This document shows positions 1 to 4,940 of a stretch of 5,272 nt of DNA, one piece after another; positions within the stretch are counted from its first letter, which is position 1, and each line of letters begins with the position of its first letter. Source of the DNA: Opitutaceae bacterium (GTDB lineage Bacteria; Verrucomicrobiota; Verrucomicrobiia; Opitutales; Opitutaceae); the NCBI GenBank assembly GCA_031254955.1, contig JAIRTK010000457.1, positions 1-5,272 on the forward strand. The letters are read 5' to 3'. The notes beneath the pieces are model-generated. The model saw only the letters and a list, made by a program, of their open reading frames with translations. It was not told the DNA's origin and made no database searches. The position numbers were made by a program, and so were the translations under genes.

Positions 1-567
1 CAGCCCGGCGTGCGTCCACTCTCCGATCAGCGTCGCGCGCGGCGCCTGGCTGACGACCACCAGGTCCGCCTGCTCGGAGACCGCACGCAATGCCCCGGCC
101 ACGCCTGCGAACGGACCGATGCCCTGGCACATCGCGGCCACGGCGAAGTTCACTTCACGCGTCCAGTCCAGCATCGCCCGCAATGCCGGGTCGCCCGTCT
201 CCTCCACCGCGCGCGCCAGCGCGGGCTCGCCGAGCGCATCCGTGGTCGCCACGAAATGCCGCAGCGCGCCGAAGTCCATGAAGCGCATGTCCAGCGCACG
301 CGCGTCCGGATGCGCGGCCAAGAACTCGAGCGCGAGCGCCGCCGCCTTGAAGCGGTTGCATCCGCGTGTGCGGCTGTAGAGGTTGACAAACTCCCACACC
401 TCGCGCGCCTGCCGGGCGCAACGCTGCAAGCGGAAATGCTTGATGAACGCCGGACAGAAACACTCCTTGTGCTTCAAATCCATCACGTCGAAAACGCAGC
501 CGTCGCTGTCGCACGCCACCATGTGCGCGTGGCGCTTGATGAAGGAGATTGTTTTATCAACCGGCAT
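1..567 (-). CDS. HAD-superfamily hydrolase, C-terminus cut by the window edge
   Basis: The reading frame is open from ATG at 567 to base 1 (189 codons, no stop), so the protein is partial. It starts MPVDKTISFIKRH and then carries HAD motif I, ACDSDGCVFD, with the presumed nucleophile D20 and general acid/base D22. A mostly helical stretch of about 140 residues follows, including HKECFCPAFIKHF, WEFVNLYSRTRG and repeated Leu/Ala helices. The chain then returns to a hydrophobic strand, DLVVVSQAP, whose S173 fits HAD motif II. This order matches a C1-capped HAD phosphatase of the phosphoglycolate phosphatase type. Motifs III and IV (Lys and the Asp pair) would lie beyond the edge and cannot be checked. 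HAD enzymes of this type usually remove phosphate from small metabolites through an aspartyl-phosphate; the substrate here is unknown. There is no signal peptide, so it is probably cytosolic. The start lies 24 bases after the GH3 stop, suggesting one operon. An in-frame GTG at 588 is an alternative start, and neither has a clear Shine-Dalgarno sequence. Confidence 0.8.
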   Translation of the reverse strand, partial: MPVDKTISFIKRHAHMVACDSDGCVFDVMDLKHKECFCPAFIKHFRLQRCARQAREVWEFVNLYSRTRGCNRFKAAALALEFLAAHPDARALDMRFMDFGALRHFVATTDALGEPALARAVEETGDPALRAMLDWTREVNFAVAAMCQGIGPFAGVAGALRAVSEQADLVVVSQAPRATLIGEWTHAGL

Positions 568-591
568 GACAGACGAGGCGCGCGGCACGGA

Positions 592-2268
592 TTAAATTTT
601 CAGCGTGACGGGAAGTTTGCCTGTCGGTCGCAGTTCGCCGGTGATGATTTTTATCGCGCTGGTCATCGCGTCGCGGCTCGCACCGAGTGTGCAGAGGCAC
701 GTCCGGGCCTGCGGGTATTTTTCCAGGTCGAAAGGCGACTCCAGCGCCACGACGACCGTCGGTTTTCCGCTGTCGAGGCAGGCGGAGACCAGTTCCGGCT
801 GGCGCGCGAAGTTGATGGCGTTGATGCTGCCGACAATCACGAAATCGGCACCGGCGCAGGCGGCGCGCGCGGCGGCGATGTTCGCGTCGGTCGGCACCAG
901 TTCGGTGAGCACGCCGGCGGCGTTCGGAAAACGCTCGCGCACGGCTTTTATCAGCATGTCCTCGCTCTGGATCGGGTCGTTGGCGCCGTCGAGTTTCTGC
1001 GGCTTCGGGCTGATCACGGCCACACGCGCGCCGGCACCGATTTTGGCCGGCAAGAGTTTCGCATCGTCACGCAACACCACCACGGAGCGGTCGGCGAGCG
1101 TTTGCGCGCAGCGGCGGGCGTCTTCCGAAGCGAAGGGCGCGGAGGCTTTTTCCGGTTGCGCGAAGGCGTTTTCGTAGAGACCGGCGCGCTGGCGCAGCCG
1201 GTGAAGGCGAAGCAGCGATTCGTCGAGGCGCGCCTCGCTGATTTCGCCAGATTTCACGGCGTCATAGACGGCGCGGTAGCCGTCGAGGAAATGGTTCACG
1301 TCGCCGCGCAGCAGGAGCACGTCGCAGCCGGCCTGCACGGCGCGCACGCTGGCGCGCGCGGTGCCGTAGTTGTCGTGGATGGCGTTCATGCGGAGGGCGT
1401 CGGTCTGGATGATGCCGTCGAAGCCGAGTTTTTCGCGCAGGTAACCGTGGACAATCGCGCGCGACATGGAGGCGGGCGCGCGCTCGGGGTCCATCGCGGG
1501 GACAATGGCGTGGCCGATCATGATGGCGTCGGCGCCGGCGGCGAGGAGTTCGCGCGTGGGGCGGTTGTCGAGCGCCTCGAGTTCGTCGAGCGGCTTGCGG
1601 ATTTCGGCGATGCCCTTGTGGGCGTCCACGGCGGTCGCACCGTAGCCGGGGAAATGTTTTATCATCACGGCCAGGCCGGCGCGCTTGTAGCCGCGCATCA
1701 TGGCGAGGGCGTGGCGCGTGACGAGCGCGGGGTCCTCGCCGAAGGAGGTGGCCTTGACGGTGGCGCGGCCCGCGAACTGAAACACGTCGGTGCAGGGCGC
1801 CTGGATGAGGTTGATGCCGAGGGCGCGCATCTGGAGGCCGGTGAGGCGCGCGGTTTCCTCGGTGAGCGCGGGATCGTCGGCGCAGCCGAAGGACATGTGG
1901 CTGCCGAAGACGAGCGCGCCGTAGCGGTTGAGGTCGTTGCGTGTGCCGCCCTCCTGGTCGATGCCGACGAAGACCGGCAGGCCGCTGCCCTGCTCAAGCG
2001 AGAGCGCCTGGAGTTCGTTGAGCAGCGCGGCGTTTTTTTGCGGCGTGAGGTAGGGACTGGGATCGCAGACGAGGCGGCTCTGGTTGTCGTAGTAGGCGTT
2101 CGGGCAATAGCGCACGAACGCAACGCCGCACTCGGTCACGATGGTGCGGAGATAATCCAGCAGGGAGCTGGCCTGCAAAATCGGGCAGCAAAGCTGGCCG
2201 ACTTTTTTGGCGAGCGGAAGCGAGAGAATGTCTTTTTCGGAAACAGGGCGGGTGGTGAGCGTGTTCAT
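592..2268 (-). CDS. Glycoside hydrolase family 3 protein, NagZ-like (beta-N-acetylhexosaminidase type)
   Basis: This is a 558-residue two-domain GH3 enzyme. The N-terminal TIM barrel (about residues 15-370) has GIDQEGGTR at 102-110 and KHFPGYG at 204-210. DAH at 215-217 supplies the His acid/base of the NagZ Asp-His dyad, and GFDGIIQTDAL carries the probable nucleophile D290. The K204-H205 pair and the DxH triad are the NagZ-subgroup signature, so an N-acetyl-hexosamine substrate such as GlcNAc-containing muropeptides or chitin fragments is likely. That is inference, because related GH3 enzymes vary. A C-terminal alpha/beta domain (about 390-558) ends GELRPTGKLPVTL, the usual GH3_C ending. 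Departures from classic NagZ are Tyr in HFPGYG, where His is common, and Thr in EGGTR. No signal peptide is visible, so a cytoplasmic recycling role fits. An upstream ATG at 2379 would add 37 residues of non-family sequence; M at 2268 is preferred because SEKDILSLPLAKKVGQLCCP follows as in the family. It is divergent from the LacI-type regulator. Confidence 0.9.
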   Translation of the reverse strand: MNTLTTRPVSEKDILSLPLAKKVGQLCCPILQASSLLDYLRTIVTECGVAFVRYCPNAYYDNQSRLVCDPSPYLTPQKNAALLNELQALSLEQGSGLPVFVGIDQEGGTRNDLNRYGALVFGSHMSFGCADDPALTEETARLTGLQMRALGINLIQAPCTDVFQFAGRATVKATSFGEDPALVTRHALAMMRGYKRAGLAVMIKHFPGYGATAVDAHKGIAEIRKPLDELEALDNRPTRELLAAGADAIMIGHAIVPAMDPERAPASMSRAIVHGYLREKLGFDGIIQTDALRMNAIHDNYGTARASVRAVQAGCDVLLLRGDVNHFLDGYRAVYDAVKSGEISEARLDESLLRLHRLRQRAGLYENAFAQPEKASAPFASEDARRCAQTLADRSVVVLRDDAKLLPAKIGAGARVAVISPKPQKLDGANDPIQSEDMLIKAVRERFPNAAGVLTELVPTDANIAAARAACAGADFVIVGSINAINFARQPELVSACLDSGKPTVVVALESPFDLEKYPQARTCLCTLGASRDAMTSAIKIITGELRPTGKLPVTLKI

Positions 2269-2288
2269 AAAAATGCCCGGCCAGCCAA

Positions 2289-2300
2289 ACCGCATGCGGT
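2289..2300. promoter_or_regulatory. Perfect 12-bp palindrome ACCGCATGCGGT, candidate operator
   Basis: ACCGCATGCGGT reads the same on both strands and ends 20 bp upstream of the GH3 start codon. LacI-family dimers bind palindromes of this size with a central CpG or similar symmetric core, so it is a candidate operator for the divergent regulator. It has an even centre, unlike the second palindrome at 2327-2341, so both cannot be equivalent copies of one site. Chance palindromes of this length are uncommon but possible in GC-rich DNA. Confidence 0.4.
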
Positions 2301-2326
2301 CGGGACTTGCAACTAGCCCGTTACTT

Positions 2327-2341
2327 TTCACGATTAGTGAA
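2327..2341. promoter_or_regulatory. Interrupted palindrome TTCAC-GATTA-GTGAA, candidate operator
   Basis: Two perfect 5-bp arms flank a 5-bp spacer, 31 bp upstream of the LacI-type ATG at 2373 and 58 bp upstream of the GH3 ATG. The position between divergent genes suits control of both, including autoregulation. No convincing -35/-10 pair could be assigned on either strand. TTGCAA at 2307-2312 is a poor -35 without a matching -10. Confidence 0.35.
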
Positions 2342-2372
2342 GCGATTCCCTTTTCCCCTGAATTTCCTCCCG

Positions 2373-3404
2373 ATGCCACTCAACCAACGCGCCCTCGCCT
2401 CGCTCGCCCGCGTCAGCCAGACCACCGTCTCGCTCGCCCTGCGCGGCGATCCATCCATCCCGTCCGCCACGCGCGAACGCATCCGGCAACTCGCCGACAC
2501 GCAAGGCTACCGGCCCAACCCCAATGTCGCCAGCCTCATGGCGCAAATCCGCCGCAACCGCCGGCCTCGGGCGGGCGGCTGCATCGCGCTGCTCGCCGAC
2601 GCCGCCGGCGAACGCGGCTGGCTCGACCGCGAATACACCCGCCGGCAGCGGCAAGGCATGGTTGACCGCGCCGCCGGGCTGGGCTTCCGCACCGAGGTGT
2701 TTTTTCTGCGTGAAAAGGGCATGACCCCGGCCCGGCTCGATCGCATCCTGCATGCACGCGGCATCCGCGGCGTGGTGCTGGCCGGGCCGAAACGCGCGCC
2801 GGTCGATCTCTCCGCCCTGCGCTGGCGGGATTACGCCTGCGCCACGATTTCCTATACTTGGGACTGGCCGCCGGTGGACCGCGTCTCGTCGCATCACCGG
2901 CACAACATGGACATCGTGCTGCGGCAGTTGCAGGCGCGCGGCTACCGGCGCATCGGTCTGAGCCTGCAACCCGACGAAATCGAGGCCGTCGAGCAAAACT
3001 GGCTCTCCGGTTTTCTGGTGATGAAGCAACGTCTTCCCGCCCGCCGCCGCGTGCCGCTGTTTGTCGGCGGGCACGGCCCCGCGTCCCTGCCCGCGTTTTC
3101 AAGCTGGCTCAAAAAACACAAACCCGACGCGGTGATCAGCCTGGCCGGCTGGGAGGAAACTTGGCTGCGCCAAGTGAAAGCGCGCAGCCCGAACGTCATC
3201 GGCCACGCCTGCGTCAACCGTCCCGCCCAAACGCATGTCGCCGGCATCGAGGAGGACCACGAGATGATCGGCGCAACCACCATCGAACTGCTCGTCGCCC
3301 AGATGCAGCGCAACGAATACGGCCTGCCCCTCCGCCCGCGCCTTACCTTGATCAACGGAGAATGGCGCGAAGGAACCACCTTGCGACCGCCTCTTGCCCT
3401 ATAA
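2373..3404 (+). CDS. LacI/GalR-family transcriptional regulator
   Basis: This 343-residue protein has the normal LacI-family length. Residues 3-46 form the DNA-binding head: LASLARVSQTTVSLALRGDP is a helix-turn-helix whose recognition helix is SQTTVSLALRG, followed by SATRERIRQLADTQGYRPNP. The hinge region NVASLMAQIRR (51-61) replaces the more common ARSL type. From about residue 68 a periplasmic-binding-protein-like effector domain follows (GGCIALLADAAG, GIRGVVLAGP, ARGYRRIGLSLQPDE, KPDAVISLAGW, GIEEDHEMIGATTIELLVAQMQRNEYGLP). It ends with LINGEWREGTTLRP. The start is taken at ATG 2373 because the head begins at once; a TTG at 2307 would add 22 residues with no family match and cover the 2327-2341 palindrome. 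It probably senses a sugar or sugar derivative and controls the divergent GH3-HAD pair, which is inferred from position only. Upstream bases are pyrimidine-rich (TTTCCTCCCG) and offer no Shine-Dalgarno sequence. Confidence 0.95.
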   Translation: MPLNQRALASLARVSQTTVSLALRGDPSIPSATRERIRQLADTQGYRPNPNVASLMAQIRRNRRPRAGGCIALLADAAGERGWLDREYTRRQRQGMVDRAAGLGFRTEVFFLREKGMTPARLDRILHARGIRGVVLAGPKRAPVDLSALRWRDYACATISYTWDWPPVDRVSSHHRHNMDIVLRQLQARGYRRIGLSLQPDEIEAVEQNWLSGFLVMKQRLPARRRVPLFVGGHGPASLPAFSSWLKKHKPDAVISLAGWEETWLRQVKARSPNVIGHACVNRPAQTHVAGIEEDHEMIGATTIELLVAQMQRNEYGLPLRPRLTLINGEWREGTTLRPPLAL

Positions 3405-3418
3405 AGTGATTGCCCCAA

Positions 3419-3448
3419 GACCGGCGGCCTTTCCCCTGCCCCGCCGTC
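3419..3448. terminator. Weak hairpin after the LacI-type gene, possible terminator
   Basis: GAC(C)GGCGG pairs with CCGCCGTC, giving an 8-bp stem with one bulged C and a 13-nt loop, starting 15 bases after the stop codon. No T-run follows directly; the next T-rich stretch is TCTTTATT at about 3470. It lacks the U-tract of a classic intrinsic terminator and is offered only as a possible 3' end structure. Confidence 0.3.
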
Positions 3449-3490
3449 CTCCCGCCTCCCCCTCCCCGTCTTTATTCAACGCTTTTCAAA

Positions 3491-3509
3491 AAATACCGTG
3501 GCCGTATTT
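3491..3509. repeat. AAATAC/GTATTT inverted repeat in an AT-rich patch
   Basis: Two perfect 6-bp arms (3491-3496 and 3504-3509) flank the 7-nt spacer CGTGGCC. The AT-rich patch (about 3484-3520) sits just before the inverted-repeat element at 3518 and contrasts with the GC-rich surroundings. It could be a protein-binding site or part of a promoter, but no downstream gene in this region would use it. Confidence 0.35.
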
Positions 3510-3517
3510 ATATTTAT

Positions 3518-3705
3518 AACTGATGTTACGCGAGGGCGCCCCGTGAGCCATTCGATAAGCCATATCCGCGCTAGGGAGACCTCTCCGAGGTCTCCGTCAC
3601 CATGCCCCGACTTGCCGAGGAAATACCCAATCGGTCACTCCGCCCGGCGGAGACCTCGGAGAGGCCCTCTGCCTTCTTCGGAAACGCTTCCGCGTAACGT
3701 CACTT
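3518..3705. mobile_element. MITE-like element: outer and inner nested inverted repeats
   Basis: The outer ends are inverted copies: TGATGTTACGCG at 3521-3532 against CGCGTAACGTCA at 3691-3702 matches at 11 of 12 positions. Extending to 3518 and 3705 gives 13 of 15. Inside, the 17-nt sequence CCTCTCCGAGGTCTCCG (3580-3596) recurs perfectly inverted at 3648-3664. The left inner copy is also part of its own palindrome, GGAGACCTC-TCC-GAGGTCTCC (3575-3595). The 188-bp span has no coding capacity. Size, imperfect terminal repeats and absence of a gene fit a non-autonomous element or a dispersed structured repeat. No clear target-site duplication was found, so true mobility is unproven. Confidence 0.5.
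3575..3595. repeat. Perfect short-loop palindrome GGAGACCTC-TCC-GAGGTCTCC
   Basis: The 9-bp arms are perfect and separated by only 3 bases, giving a compact stable hairpin on either strand. Its right portion is shared with the inverted copy at 3648-3664, so two mutually exclusive foldings are possible: a local hairpin, or a long-range stem closing a 51-nt loop. Confidence 0.7.
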
Positions 3706-3744
3706 TCTAACCGAGGTCACGCGGCGCCGGGATTTCGCGGCGGC

Positions 3745-3815
3745 GGCAAAGGAGCTGCGGCAAAGACAAGACGGCAAAGAAGCGGGCGGCAAAAAAGCGG
3801 CGGCAAAGGAGCACG
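3745..3815 (+). repeat. Degenerate 14-bp tandem repeat, five units
   Basis: GGCAAAG-like unit starts occur at 3745, 3759, 3773, 3788 and 3802, a spacing of 14, 14, 15 and 14. The consensus is about GGCAAAGRAGCGGC. A sixth similar unit, GGCAAAGGAAAAGC, appears at 3910, and a weaker one, GGCAACGG, at 3893. The period is not a multiple of three, so it does not look like a coding repeat. It may be a mini-satellite or the decayed end of a dispersed element. Confidence 0.6.
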
Positions 3816-3849
3816 GATATTCCGGTCTGTGCGGCTCGGTGGCAGACCG
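3811..3849. repeat. Overlapping small hairpins around GCACGGATATTCCGG
   Basis: GCACGGA (3811-3817) pairs with TCTGTGC (3826-3832), including one G-T pair. CGGTCTG (3823-3829) also pairs perfectly with CAGACCG (3843-3849). The two stems share bases and exclude each other. The core resembles, from memory only, the dispersed CGGACATTCCTGTCCG-type palindromes seen in verrucomicrobial and planctomycete genomes. Confidence 0.4.
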
Positions 3850-3864
3850 CCTCGATGACGGGCT

Positions 3865-3882
3865 GCGGGCCACCTTGCCCGC
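3865..3882. repeat. Small GC hairpin GCGGGC-CACCTT-GCCCGC
   Basis: Perfect 6-bp arms with a 6-nt loop. It is followed by two direct copies of CTAAGCGGCAA (3887-3897 and 3904-3914), 17 bp apart. No T-run follows, so it is not read as a terminator. Confidence 0.45.
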
Positions 3883-3970
3883 CGGCCTAAGCGGCAACGG
3901 TGTCTAAGCGGCAAAGGAAAAGCTTTTTTTTGGGGGGTGAGGAGAAGAGGAGAATGAGAGAAGGGGGAAA

Positions 3971-4181
3971 GGGGATGTGATTCCAAGTCGAGTCACCCCG
4001 GAACGCTCGCGCAAGGAGCGGCGGCGTCCCGCCGCCGGACGCGAGCAACGCGAGCACCCGGCACTCGCGGGCTTTCGCGCGCCCCCTCGCAAACGGGCGA
4101 GGCTTCGCCTCGTCCGGCGGCGGGACACCGTCGCTCCTTGCGCGAGCGTTCCGGGACGACTCGACTTGGAATCACATCCCC
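3971..4181. repeat. Long hairpin: 71-bp inverted repeat, 67 of 71 matched
   Basis: The arm at 3971-4041 (starting GGGGATGTGATTCCAAGTCG) is the reverse complement of 4111-4181 except at four pairs: 3995/4157, 3996/4156, 4021/4131 and 4025/4127. The 69-bp centre has its own hairpin, CGAGGC-TTC-GCCTCG (4098-4112), which competes with the base of the main stem. The arms also hold local hairpins, for example CGCTC/GAGCG at 4004-4020 and GGCGGC/GCCGCC at 4020-4036. The second of these is intact only in the left arm. No gene lies inside. It could be a MITE-like element, a dispersed palindromic repeat, or DNA specifying a long double-stranded RNA stem if transcribed. Confidence 0.85.
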
Positions 4182-4206
4182 CTGTGCCACCTTTCAGGCT
4201 GGCGGC

Positions 4207-4229
4207 GGGCGGGGCGGCGACGGGCGGGG
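4207..4229 (+). other. Canonical G-quadruplex motif on the plus strand
   Basis: Four G-tracts, GGG (4207-4209), GGGG (4211-4214), GGG (4222-4224) and GGGG (4226-4229), are separated by loops of 1, 7 and 1 bases. This fits the standard G3+N1-7 rule. It lies about 250 bp upstream of the RRM gene on its coding strand. The flanking sequence is also G-rich, with the direct repeat GGGCGGGGCGGCG starting at 4207 and again at 4222 (second copy GGGCGGGGCGGCG). Confidence 0.5.
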
Positions 4230-4245
4230 CGGCGGTCGCCGCGCA

Positions 4246-4282
4246 ACATCAGTGGGCCAAGGGCGAAATCGCCGCCCGATGT
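4246..4282. repeat. Bulged hairpin ACATC...GATGT upstream of the RRM gene
   Basis: ACATC (4246-4250) pairs with GATGT (4278-4282). After a 3-nt bulge, GGGC (4254-4257) pairs with GCCC (4274-4277), and inside lies GGCG-AAAT-CGCC (4262-4273). It is followed by AT-rich sequence (GCTAATAAATCATAAAG), not a T-run. Confidence 0.45.
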
Positions 4283-4478
4283 GCTAATAAATCATAAAGT
4301 GTCAAAAACCCTGTAAATGACTTGCCTTTAAGGAACACAGGGCCAGCCTTGCCCTGCCTTCGAATGGTTACCCTCGCACGGAAAATTGTCAGATGAGCGC
4401 CAGTCGGCAGTTCAGTGATGATTTGAAACTCGACAGTCGGGAACGGCGGGAAGCAGACGGGGCGCTTCACATCGCATT
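4283..4478 (+). promoter_or_regulatory. Probable promoter/leader region of the RRM gene
   Basis: This approximately 195-bp stretch is less GC-rich than its surroundings, especially 4283-4330, and contains the hairpin CAGGGC-CAGCCTT-GCCCTG (4338-4356). A TTGTCA at 4386 resembles a -35 box but has no good -10 at the right distance. Genes for small RRM proteins often have long regulated leaders, so an extended 5' UTR is plausible, but the promoter cannot be placed. No Shine-Dalgarno sequence precedes ATG 4479; the nearest G-rich run, GACGGGGCG, is too far away. Confidence 0.4.
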
Positions 4479-4850
4479 ATGACAAGCAGCAAGCTCTATA
4501 TCGGAAACCTCCCCTTCGCCACCACCGCGCAGGAGTTGCAGAATCTCTTTTCGCAAGCCGGCGGCGTGGCCGCGGTTGACCTTATCTTCGACAAGTTCAC
4601 CGGCCGCTCCCGCGGCTTTGCCTTTGTCGAGATGAGCGGCGCCGAGGATGCGCAAAAGGCCATCGAACGTTTCCACGGCTACGATCTCGGCGGACGCAAC
4701 ATCACCGTCAACGAGGCCCGCCCCAAGGAAGAGCGCCCGCGCGGCCACTTCAACGGCGGCGGCGAAGACCGGCGCGGTTTCGGCGGCGAACGCCGAGGCG
4801 GTTTCGGCGGACGCCGGGACCGTGGCCGCGACCGCGGCTACCGCGGCTGA
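4479..4850 (+). CDS. RRM-domain RNA-binding protein with RGG-like C-terminal tail
   Basis: This 123-residue protein has one complete RNA recognition motif. RNP2 is LYIGNL (6-11) and RNP1 is RGFAFVEM (45-52), with the expected linking sequence (ATTAQELQNLFSQAG, DKFTGRSRG, AQKAIERFHGYDLGGRNITVNEA). Y7, F47 and F49 are the aromatic residues that stack on RNA bases in this fold. Residues 84-123 form a low-complexity tail of Arg, Gly, Asp and Phe (RRGFGGERRGGFGGRRDRGRDRGYRG within 98-123), as in RGG boxes. Comparable bacterial proteins are the cyanobacterial Rbp family; they bind single-stranded RNA in the cytoplasm, and several are cold-induced. Whether this one is cold-regulated is not shown. 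The ATG is well supported because the RRM starts five residues later. The gene appears to stand alone, bounded on both sides by repeat elements. Confidence 0.97.
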   Translation: MTSSKLYIGNLPFATTAQELQNLFSQAGGVAAVDLIFDKFTGRSRGFAFVEMSGAEDAQKAIERFHGYDLGGRNITVNEARPKEERPRGHFNGGGEDRRGFGGERRGGFGGRRDRGRDRGYRG

Positions 4851-4940
4851 AACGCATTGGCCGCGCCACTGCGAAACAGGGCGAACGGGCGGCGGTTGCC
4901 TCGTCGAACGCGGCGGGAGCTTGGCCGCAATCGGCGGTTG

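Larger units (their letters stand above)
3405..4478. other. 1,074-bp non-coding, repeat-rich intergenic region
   Basis: No open frame here has family-like sequence; those present are short, Arg/Pro/Ser-rich and lie across inverted repeats. The stretch is a mosaic. Positions 3428-3476 are pyrimidine-rich and 3481-3520 AT-rich. After these come an inverted-repeat element (3518-3705), 14-bp tandem repeats (3745-3815), small hairpins (3811-3882), a purine-rich strand (3930-3974), a 211-bp hairpin (3971-4181), a G-quadruplex motif (4207-4229), a hairpin (4246-4282) and a plain leader. Each structured part has its own entry. Confidence 0.8.

Noticed and set aside
10..2316. A 768-codon plus-strand open frame covering the whole GH3 and HAD region
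   Set aside because: It is antisense to two genes with clear family motifs, and its translation is Arg/Ala/Gly/His/Val-rich without domains. Long antisense open frames are expected in GC-rich DNA.
2334..3074. A 246-codon minus-strand frame opposite the LacI-type gene
   Set aside because: It is a shadow of the regulator's codon usage with no recognisable domain; the plus-strand HTH and effector domain are unmistakable.
3917..3936. AAAAGCTTTT followed by a T-run as an intrinsic terminator
   Set aside because: The stem is only a short A/T-rich palindrome without a loop or GC content, and no gene ends directly upstream.
3745..4181. Possible CRISPR array
   Set aside because: The tandem units are 14 bp with no unique spacers of regular length, and the larger repeats are inverted, not direct. 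No cas-like gene is present.
3971..4181. Possible retron or group II intron-like structured RNA
   Set aside because: No reverse transcriptase gene or conserved intron domain V is visible; the structure is a simple long hairpin.
3977..4297. A 106-codon plus-strand frame across the long hairpin
   Set aside because: It runs through both arms of the inverted repeat and its start lies in the arm; the translation is low-complexity Arg/Ala/Pro with no family match.
4249..4470. A 73-codon minus-strand frame divergent from the RRM gene
   Set aside because: Its sequence (MKRPVCFPPFPTVEF start) is not obviously low-complexity, but it matches nothing I know, would leave only 8 bp to the RRM start, and has no ribosome-binding site. 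It is left out for lack of support.
4832..4846. CCGCGG-CTA-CCGCGG hairpin overlapping the end of the RRM gene as a terminator
   Set aside because: It lies within Arg/Gly codons of the tail, has no T-run after it, and is explained by codon repetition.
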